Part shown: piece by piece, positions 35,120 through 41,444 of the stretch
How the letters are laid out: every line of letters begins with the position of its first letter
Numbering within the stretch: position 1 is the stretch's first letter
Assembly (NCBI GenBank): GCA_947487155.1
Contig: CANKVS010000035.1
Location: 1 to 41,444, forward strand
Source of the DNA: an uncultured Flaviramulus sp.
GTDB lineage: Bacteria > Bacteroidota > Bacteroidia > Flavobacteriales > Flavobacteriaceae
Direction: 5' to 3'
DNA length: 41,444 nt
Made by a program: the position numbers and the translations under genes
The notes under the pieces: generated by a model
Databases searched by the model: none
Told to the model about the DNA's origin: nothing
Seen by the model: only the letters and a program-made list of their open reading frames with translations

Positions 35120-35127
35120 TAGCTTTG
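35120..35127 (+). promoter_or_regulatory. Candidate -7 promoter element of the GH20-GH29 operon
   Basis: TAGCTTTG matches TAnnTTTG and lies 57 nt before the GH20 start codon, within the 185-nt gap. A -33 TTTG is not evident. It would drive the GH20 and GH29 genes. Confidence 0.45.
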
Positions 35128-35184
35128 TTAGCTTAACAGTTGTATTAATTACAATCACTTTAATCGTTTAAAAACAATCCCATA

Positions 35185-37503
35185 ATGAAAACAATTATTT
35201 CAAGCGTACTGAAGCTTTTAATTATAACCATAGTGTTAAGTGCCTGTCAGCAGCAAAAAGTAAATACAGAACAAGATTTTACAGTAATTCCAAAACCTAA
35301 CCAGATTATACTTGGTGCAGGAGTATTTAAACTGGATGCCAATACACAGTTTGTATCAAACAATGATAGTGAAGAAATAAAATACATTATTGCAGAATGG
35401 AACCGATGGATAGAAAAAAGTACAGGATTTCAACATGAAATATCCGAAACACAATCTGGCAATTCAATTGAGTTGAATATTGATGAAAATTTCCAATCAA
35501 AAATATCTGGAGCTTACTCATGTGATATTCAAGCCAAAAAAATAGTTATTACCAGTAACTCTACGATCGGATTATATTATGGTGTGCAAACATTACGACA
35601 GTTATTGCCAGCAGAATTAGAAAGTAAAACGGCAATCAGTACAGATTGGACAATTCCAGTAGGAAAAATTATTGACGAACCAAGGTTTGATTACCGTGGC
35701 TTACACCTTGATGTGTGTCGTCATTTCTTTCCTGTGTCGTTTGTTAAAAAGTTCATCGATTTACTGGCGTTGCACAAAATGAATATATTTCACTGGCACC
35801 TTACAGAAGACCAAGGCTGGCGTATAGAGATTAAAAAGTACCCTAAACTTGTAGAAGTAGGAAGTAAAAGAAAAGAAACTCTAGTTGGTCATTTAGGAGG
35901 AAAAAACCAGTACGACGGCAAAGAGTATGGCGGATACTATACTCAGGAACAAATTAAAGAGGTTGTAAAATATGCGCAAGAACGTTTTATTACAGTTATT
36001 CCAGAAATAGAACTTCCTGGACATTCGTTGGCAGCTTTAGCGGCATATCCAGAACTAGGATGTGTTAATGGTGGCCCTTATGAAGTTGCCACACGTTGGG
36101 GTATATTTAGTGATGTGTATTGTGCAGGTAACGAAAAAACGTTTGCATTTTTAGAAGATGTTTTAAGCGAGGTTGTAGAACTGTTCCCTTCAAAATATAT
36201 ACATATAGGAGGTGATGAATGCCGAAAAGATAAATGGGAAAAATGCTCAAGATGTCAAAAACGAATTAAAGATGAAGGCTTAAAAGATGAGCATGAACTA
36301 CAAAGCTATTTTATTACCAGAATGGAAAAATTCCTTGAAACCAAAGGAAGAAGTATCATTGGATGGGATGAAATACTTGAGGGCGGATTAGCACCTAATG
36401 CAACCGTAATGTCATGGCGTGGAGAAGCAGGCGGTATTGAAGCAGCAAAACAAAAACACAACGTAATTATGACACCTGGAAACTGGTGTTATTTAGACCA
36501 TTATCAAGGTAATCCAGAAGAAGAACCTTTAGCTATTGGAGGGTTTACTACAACAGAAGAAAGTTACAGTTACAACCCAACACCAGAATCGTTAACCGAA
36601 GACGAAAAGAAATATATTCTTGGTGTTCAAGGGAATTTATGGAGCGAATACTTCCCTAATAGCGATCATGTAGAATACATGGCATACCCACGGGCAACAG
36701 CATTGGCAGAAGTAGGTTGGACAAACCAAGAAAACAAAAATTGGGATGATTTTACATTTAGGTTAGAGAAGCATTTTAAACGTTTTGATTTGATTGGTGT
36801 CAATTATTTTGATAAGATTGTAATGCCTTCAGCAAGTGTTAACAAGGTTGAGTTTTTAACTTCAGAAACACTGTCGTTAAAAAATAATGCCATAGGCACA
36901 ACAATTTATTACACAACAGATGGTAGTGAACCAACCCAACAATCTGCAGTGTATTCAGAGCCACTTACTATTTCAGAAGAAGGTGTTGTTAAGGCAACTG
37001 CTATAAAAGAAAACGGCGAAAAAAGTAAAACACTCGAAGTAAAAGCAGAACGCTTAAAATATATAGAGAGTGATACAAAACCAGGATCTAAAAAAGGCTT
37101 GCAAGGTACTTTAGTGAAAGGCGATTTTAGCCAATGTGAGCAAGTAGAAAAAGCAAAAGGCGCAAAATTTATAGCGCCATCTATTTCTATTCCTGAAATA
37201 GCACCCGAAGACCATTTTGGCTTGATTTATGAAGGATTTGTTACCGTTCCAGAAGAAGGACTGTACAAATTGGCATTAGGGTCGGACGATGGGTCGCTAC
37301 TTTATATTAATAATAAATTAGTAATTGATAATGACGGAGGTCATGGCATGCAATTTGTAAAAGCTAATTTAGCCTTAAAAGCGGCTACATACTCTATAAA
37401 AGTAGTTTTCTTTGAAGGTTCTGGAGGTCAAAATTTACGTTTGAATGTAGAAACACCTTCTGGAGAGAAAACAGAAGTACCAACTGAATATTTTTCACAT
37501 TAA
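35185..37503 (+). CDS. GH20 beta-N-acetylhexosaminidase lipoprotein with C-terminal PA14-like domain
   Basis: The 772-residue protein has lipobox VLSAC, then the GH20b domain (about 30-165, ending YGVQTLRQLLP) and the GH20 catalytic barrel (about 168-520). Key motifs are RGLHLDVCRHFFP, HWHLTEDQGWRIEI, ELPGHSLAALAAYPELGC and the catalytic pair Asp344-Glu345 in HIGGDECRKDKWEKC. A chitobiase-like beta domain follows (TIYYTTDGSEPT, about 570-625), then a PA14-like module (FGLIYEGFVTVPEEGLYKLALGSDDGSLLYIN, about 670-770). It removes terminal beta-GlcNAc or GalNAc by substrate-assisted catalysis in the envelope. It is first in a cluster with GH29 and GH85 genes, which fits trimming of N-glycan antennae. 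The GH29 gene starts 35 nt after it. Confidence 0.94.
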   Translation: MKTIISSVLKLLIITIVLSACQQQKVNTEQDFTVIPKPNQIILGAGVFKLDANTQFVSNNDSEEIKYIIAEWNRWIEKSTGFQHEISETQSGNSIELNIDENFQSKISGAYSCDIQAKKIVITSNSTIGLYYGVQTLRQLLPAELESKTAISTDWTIPVGKIIDEPRFDYRGLHLDVCRHFFPVSFVKKFIDLLALHKMNIFHWHLTEDQGWRIEIKKYPKLVEVGSKRKETLVGHLGGKNQYDGKEYGGYYTQEQIKEVVKYAQERFITVIPEIELPGHSLAALAAYPELGCVNGGPYEVATRWGIFSDVYCAGNEKTFAFLEDVLSEVVELFPSKYIHIGGDECRKDKWEKCSRCQKRIKDEGLKDEHELQSYFITRMEKFLETKGRSIIGWDEILEGGLAPNATVMSWRGEAGGIEAAKQKHNVIMTPGNWCYLDHYQGNPEEEPLAIGGFTTTEESYSYNPTPESLTEDEKKYILGVQGNLWSEYFPNSDHVEYMAYPRATALAEVGWTNQENKNWDDFTFRLEKHFKRFDLIGVNYFDKIVMPSASVNKVEFLTSETLSLKNNAIGTTIYYTTDGSEPTQQSAVYSEPLTISEEGVVKATAIKENGEKSKTLEVKAERLKYIESDTKPGSKKGLQGTLVKGDFSQCEQVEKAKGAKFIAPSISIPEIAPEDHFGLIYEGFVTVPEEGLYKLALGSDDGSLLYINNKLVIDNDGGHGMQFVKANLALKAATYSIKVVFFEGSGGQNLRLNVETPSGEKTEVPTEYFSH

Positions 37504-37538
37504 TATAAAAATTGTATAAACAAAAATTAATTAGTAAC

Positions 37539-39011
37539 ATGAAAAAAAGTTTTTTTATTGTAGTAACCTGTATGCTTTTGACTTTTTCTGGATTTTCCCA
37601 AAAAAAGTACGAAGCCAATTGGGAGTCATTAAGCTCTCGCGAAACACCAGAATGGTTTGGAAATTCTAAATTCGGAATTTTTATTCATTGGGGACCTTAT
37701 TCTGTACCAGCATGGTCACCAGCAGGTACGTACACAGAATGGTATCAATATTGGTGGCAAACACGCGGTATTTTTGGAAACAACAAACCACATAAAGATG
37801 CTATTCCAAACTTGCAAAAACAAGTTTATGGTGAGGATGCTAATTATTATGACCATGGTAGAAATTGGAAAGCCGAACTTTACGACCCTACAGAATGGGC
37901 AGATTTGTTTAAAAAAGCAGGAGCTAAATACGTTATTTTAACGTCAAAACATCATGATGGATTTACGCTTTGGCAAAATGAGCAAGCACAAAAACATAGA
38001 GGGTTTGCTTGGAACGCTGTAGATATAGGGCCTAAAAAAGATCTTATAGCACCATATATGGAGGCGATGCGTAACGCTGGACTAAAAGCTGGATTGTATT
38101 ACAGTCTTTTAGAATGGTTTCACCCTATTGCTGGTACTAAAGATTTTGTTACAAAACACTACCACCCTCAAATTAAAGATCTAGTAAATAAATACAATCC
38201 AGATATTTTATATGCTGATGGAGAATGGGGTGCAAAAGATGATTATTGGAAAAGCAACGAGGTTATCCAATGGTTGTACAATGAATCTGATGCAAAAGAT
38301 AATATTTTAATTAATGACCGTTGGTTTAATGGTGCTCGTCATAAATACGGAGGTTATTTTACTACAGAATACGAAGCCGAAGGTGTAGAAGGCGATAAAC
38401 CTTATGAAGAAATTAGGGGTATTGGTACGTCTTTTGGGTATAACCGTGATGAAGATTTAGCAGACTATGCAACCAGTCAACAACTTATTCTTATGCTTAG
38501 TGATATTGTAAGTCAAGGTGGTAATCTGTGTTTAAATGTTGGCCCAAGAGCAGATGGTAAAATACCAGTAATTCAACAACAACGTTTATTAGAAATGGGA
38601 GCTTGGTTAGATATTAACGGAGAAGCTATCTATGGTACTAAAAAGTGGGATAGAGCGTGTCAATGGTCAAAAGGAAACCAGAAAATTAACTTTAAAGACG
38701 GAGGGCTGCATTACATTACAGCAGATTATATTATACGCTTAATGCTAAATCCAAAAGAAGGAGAAGCTAGAAAAGAAATGATATTTACATCAAAAGGCAA
38801 TAATGTTTATGTTATTCTACCTAAGTGGATGAAAACTGTTGAGATTAAAGATTTTAATGCATCTTCGGTATCTAAAATAACCATGCTTGCAGATGGTACT
38901 AAATGTTCATTTAAAGCAAAAGGAAAAGGCGTTAAAGTAAGCCTACCTAGTTATAAACAAGAATATGCAAAAACTAGCGATGCTTATGTGTTAAAAATAG
39001 CATTGAAATAG
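37539..39011 (+). CDS. Secreted GH29 alpha-L-fucosidase
   Basis: From ATG 37539 the product is 490 residues, starting MKKSFFIVVTCMLLTFSGFSQ, a clean Sec signal peptide; an upstream TTG at 37512 would only add residues before it. GH29 motifs are FGIFIHWGPYSVPAWSP, YVILTSKHHDGFTLWQ, the nucleophile Asp227 in DILYADGEWG, and LCLNVGPRADGKIP. It releases alpha-L-fucose in the periplasm. It resembles the GH29 at 15146 only at motif level, with different loops (EWYQYWWQTRGIFG) and no lipobox, so the two are distinct subtypes. Set between GH20 and GH85 genes, it most plausibly removes fucose from N-glycans, but the linkage is not shown. A hairpin terminator follows. Confidence 0.94.
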   Translation: MKKSFFIVVTCMLLTFSGFSQKKYEANWESLSSRETPEWFGNSKFGIFIHWGPYSVPAWSPAGTYTEWYQYWWQTRGIFGNNKPHKDAIPNLQKQVYGEDANYYDHGRNWKAELYDPTEWADLFKKAGAKYVILTSKHHDGFTLWQNEQAQKHRGFAWNAVDIGPKKDLIAPYMEAMRNAGLKAGLYYSLLEWFHPIAGTKDFVTKHYHPQIKDLVNKYNPDILYADGEWGAKDDYWKSNEVIQWLYNESDAKDNILINDRWFNGARHKYGGYFTTEYEAEGVEGDKPYEEIRGIGTSFGYNRDEDLADYATSQQLILMLSDIVSQGGNLCLNVGPRADGKIPVIQQQRLLEMGAWLDINGEAIYGTKKWDRACQWSKGNQKINFKDGGLHYITADYIIRLMLNPKEGEARKEMIFTSKGNNVYVILPKWMKTVEIKDFNASSVSKITMLADGTKCSFKAKGKGVKVSLPSYKQEYAKTSDAYVLKIALK

Positions 39012-39035
39012 AACTTTTTCTAAAAAAGTATAGTT

Positions 39036-39080
39036 AAAAAAGGAGTGAGGACGTTTAATTATTCTTCACTCCTTTTTTTT
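39036..39080 (+). terminator. Rho-independent terminator after the second GH29 gene
   Basis: AAAAAAGGAGTGAGGA (39036-39051) pairs with TCTTCACTCCTTTTTT (39063-39078), with one G-U pair and an 11-nt loop, followed by further T. It ends the GH20-GH29 transcript 25 nt after the stop, so the GH85 gene probably has its own promoter or depends on read-through. Confidence 0.85.
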
Positions 39081-39144
39081 AAAATTGTAATAATGATATT
39101 GTAATAAGTGTTTCAGTATTAATATAGTTCAAAACCAAACGATT

Positions 39145-41313
39145 GTGAAGACTTTTTTCGTGCCTTTTACACTCTTGTTTTCCTTTTTTTATTTAACAGC
39201 GCAAACAGAGTATCCTACAAGAAAAAAATTCAGTTTTAATGCTACCCATCCATCTTATATACAGGATTGGAATCCAGTAAATGACCCCGACAATCATTTT
39301 AATATTTCACGAATTCCATTAAAAAACAGATTTATTTTTACGGCATCTCAAACAGATCCTAATTTAAGTAATGAAAAGGATTACCTGTTATGGATGATAG
39401 CACCTAACGAAACAAGAGGATCTGATAAAGCCTTTTTTACGGTTATAAATGGGATGGAATATCGCGATAAATATTGCTTGTGGACTTCTGGTGGTGGCTT
39501 GTTTGAATTACCTCCAGCAGGACATATTGATGCGTGCCATAAACAAGGCGTTAAAGCATTTGGTAATATTACGTTTGCAGATGGGGCATCTTATAATGAC
39601 CCTAAATGGCTTGGGATGTTCGCGAAAGATTCGCAAGGTAATTTTATTCATGCACGAAAAATAGTTGAAATAGCAAAATACTATGGCATTGATGGTTTGT
39701 CGTTAAACTGGGAAGTACGTAGTATGGCAAATTCATTAGCAGTAACCTATGCCGATGGGCAAGAATTTTTAAAACAAGTAAGAAAACAAGCTATTGATAT
39801 TGGTTTGCCAGATTTTGAAATTGCGTTTTACTATGTTTGGTTCGATAATGGAAATAGAAGTTTCTATATAAAGTCGATTGTAGATGAAGCAGAAAATAAA
39901 AAAGCAAATGAAGTGCTAAGACAACGTGTTGAAAAGGAACTAAAGGCTAGAATAGATAAAGCTCAAAAAAAGGAACTTAATGAGCGTATAAAAAGACGAT
40001 TTAATTCAAATAGAATAAGTGGAACCGAAGGATTTTTTGGTTCAGCAAATAATATTGTTTCCACAGCGCCATTTATAAATTACGAATGGGCTGCTTTAGA
40101 TATAGAAAAAACCGTAGACCATGTAAAATCAATAGGACGCGATCCTTATGATGTTTACTTTGGATTAACATTTTATGGAGATAAAAAGAAAGATTTTGGA
40201 GCCTTAAAGTATAATCCTGTTTCAATTGGTGCTTGGGGTGAAGCTTTAAAAAAGACACTTCCAGATTACCCTGAAACAAATTCATTTTTAAAAGAAATAG
40301 CAATAAGCAAAAAAGTAGAGTTGTATTTAAATGGTCCTAATAACGATCCGTCTAACCCAGGCATACTAACCCCAGAATCTACAGGGTATTCATTAGGCGA
40401 TTGGGGTGTATGTGCATTTAAACCAGCAAAAACAACTATACAAAATATTCCTTGGCATACCGATTTTTCTACAGGTAACGGAAAAGGCTATTATAATAAA
40501 GGCAAACAAATTCATTCAAATGAATGGCACGATGCTAGTTTACAAAGCGAAATGCCAACTTGGAAATGGTGGTGGCAAAAAGGAGGTAATGGTTTAACTT
40601 GTAAAGTAGACTACTACAGAGCGTATACAGGTGCTACAAGTGTAAACGTTAAAGGAAATATCCCTGATGGAGATAATGTATTACGGCTTTTTAAAACGAA
40701 ACTAACGCTTAAAAATACGTCGAAAGCCATTGTTACGTATAGGGTTAACGATGATACTAATATAGTACCAAGTAATTTAGACTTGGCATTATCGTTTGAA
40801 GATGGAAGTAACATTAGCAAATTCACTTCAATTGCTATAGGAAACACGACAAAAAAGGGTTGGAATACAGCAATTTTAGATTTATCGGCGTATGCTGGAA
40901 AAACTATTGCAGTAATAGGAGTTAATATTAATGGAACAAATGCTTCATACGATTTAAATATTGGCGGATTAACAATTACTAATGAAGAAACAAGAGTACC
41001 AACAACTCCTGCAAATTTAAAGAACTCACAGGTTTCAATACAAAATAATTTGATTAATGTAAGAATTGAGTGGGAATTACCTAATAACCCAAGATACAAT
41101 GAAACAGTATATGTTGACCATTTTGAAATTTATCAAGTTAATGGTTTAACAAATGAAAAATCGCTTATAGGAAAATCGGTTGCCCGAGGGTTCATTGCAA
41201 AAAATATTCCCCTTTTATATAGCAATACAAATTTGGAGTTCGAGGTTGTTTCTGTAGCAGCAGACCATATTACAAAGAGTAAACATATAAGCATAAAACC
41301 TACTATTAAATAA
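39145..41313 (+). CDS. GH85 endo-beta-N-acetylglucosaminidase, secreted
   Basis: A GTG start is used: the signal peptide MKTFFVPFTLLFSFFYLTAQ begins exactly there. The 722-residue protein has a GH85 barrel with FSFNATHPSYIQDWNP at the start, HIDACHKQGVKAFGNITFADG, the catalytic Asn188-x-Glu190 pair in GLSLNWEVRS (Asn orients the substrate, Glu is acid/base), and NIPWHTDFSTGNGKGYYNKG, a typical GH85 block. A beta-sandwich domain and a fibronectin-like domain (VRIEWELPN, about 625-715) follow. A Lys/Glu-rich helical insert lies near residues 250-290 (RQRVEKELKARIDKAQKK), uncommon in the family as I remember it. GH85 enzymes cut between the two core GlcNAc residues of N-glycans. With GH20 and GH29 next door, this indicates glycoprotein N-glycan degradation. 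Confidence 0.9.
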   Translation: MKTFFVPFTLLFSFFYLTAQTEYPTRKKFSFNATHPSYIQDWNPVNDPDNHFNISRIPLKNRFIFTASQTDPNLSNEKDYLLWMIAPNETRGSDKAFFTVINGMEYRDKYCLWTSGGGLFELPPAGHIDACHKQGVKAFGNITFADGASYNDPKWLGMFAKDSQGNFIHARKIVEIAKYYGIDGLSLNWEVRSMANSLAVTYADGQEFLKQVRKQAIDIGLPDFEIAFYYVWFDNGNRSFYIKSIVDEAENKKANEVLRQRVEKELKARIDKAQKKELNERIKRRFNSNRISGTEGFFGSANNIVSTAPFINYEWAALDIEKTVDHVKSIGRDPYDVYFGLTFYGDKKKDFGALKYNPVSIGAWGEALKKTLPDYPETNSFLKEIAISKKVELYLNGPNNDPSNPGILTPESTGYSLGDWGVCAFKPAKTTIQNIPWHTDFSTGNGKGYYNKGKQIHSNEWHDASLQSEMPTWKWWWQKGGNGLTCKVDYYRAYTGATSVNVKGNIPDGDNVLRLFKTKLTLKNTSKAIVTYRVNDDTNIVPSNLDLALSFEDGSNISKFTSIAIGNTTKKGWNTAILDLSAYAGKTIAVIGVNINGTNASYDLNIGGLTITNEETRVPTTPANLKNSQVSIQNNLINVRIEWELPNNPRYNETVYVDHFEIYQVNGLTNEKSLIGKSVARGFIAKNIPLLYSNTNLEFEVVSVAADHITKSKHISIKPTIK

Positions 41314-41397
41314 TAATATAATAAAAGTAACGATGCTTAGCAAAAAATAGAATTAAACTCTTTAATTATAAATAAACATCAATTTAAAAATAAGAAA

Positions 41398-41444
41398 ATG
41401 AAAAAAATAGTAATATTTGTTTTACTTATGACTATGATTTTTGT
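41398..41444 (+). CDS. Start of a further secreted protein, cut by the window edge
   Basis: An ATG at 41398 opens MKKIVIFVLLMTMIF before the window ends. Two Lys followed by an unbroken hydrophobic run is the start of a signal peptide. It lies 84 nt after the GH85 stop on the same strand, so it is probably another member of the N-glycan cluster. Nothing can be said about its function. Confidence 0.65.
   Translation, partial: MKKIVIFVLLMTMIF

Noticed and set aside
37512..37538. TTG start extending the second GH29 protein
   Set aside because: The following ATG opens a complete signal peptide, and the extra nine residues would only displace it.
40614..41099. 161-codon minus-strand frame within the GH85 gene
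   Set aside because: It is antisense to the C-terminal domains of a well-supported enzyme; the long frame arises from codon bias of the plus-strand gene.

Overview
The window looks like a piece of a marine Flavobacteriaceae (Bacteroidota) chromosome. It is AT-rich, several spacers carry the Bacteroidota -7 promoter motif TAnnTTTG, and it encodes a SusC/SusD pair, many lipoproteins with a short lipobox, an ECF sigma/FecR pair and the yicC-gmk-nadD order. I see no rRNA, tRNA, CRISPR array or transposase.

Region A (about 130-8434, minus strand) is a sugar-acid catabolism operon. In transcription order it holds a UxaA-type dehydratase, a KdaD-like FAH-family enzyme, an alpha-ketoglutarate-semialdehyde-type dehydrogenase, a decayed second FAH-family gene, a sulfatase lipoprotein, an L-fuconolactonase-like amidohydrolase and a FucP-like permease, closed by a hairpin terminator. 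The intact enzymes fit an oxidative route for a pentose such as D-arabinose. The decayed gene fits the pyruvate/lactate branch used for L-fucose.

Region B (8933-18260) is a plus-strand block of secreted glycan enzymes: a GHL6/GH151-like putative alpha-L-fucosidase, a 693-residue protein of unknown family, a GH2 enzyme and a GH29 alpha-L-fucosidase. After a terminator comes a DUF1080 protein, whose 3' end overlaps a convergent ECF sigma factor gene. Region C (18385-30689) starts with a FecR anti-sigma gene divergent from the sigma gene, then an STN-domain SusC receptor, SusD, a very large FG-GAP/UnbV lipoprotein, a beta-propeller lipoprotein, a GH127-like remnant and a Tat-type metallophosphoesterase. 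Regions A-C together look like a polysaccharide utilisation locus for a fucosylated, sulfated, probably galactose-containing glycan, with surface capture, desulfation, exo-cleavage, uptake and catabolism encoded side by side and controlled by trans-envelope sigma/anti-sigma signalling.

Region D (30690-32214) is a scar-like boundary with a signal-peptide gene remnant, an orphan 318-codon gene on the minus strand and an orphan terminator. Region E (32215-34257) is the housekeeping operon yicC-gmk-nadD, followed by a small putative outer-membrane protein. Region F (35185 to the right edge) is a second glycan cluster: GH20 hexosaminidase with a PA14-like domain, GH29 fucosidase, GH85 endo-beta-N-acetylglucosaminidase and the start of another secreted protein. 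That combination points to N-glycan breakdown.

The most notable points are three independent gene remnants around the locus, two of which look like internal deletions; the conflict between the pentose-type enzymes and the fucose-type transporter and lactonase; two secreted enzymes I cannot place in a known family; and the N-glycan cluster across the housekeeping operon.
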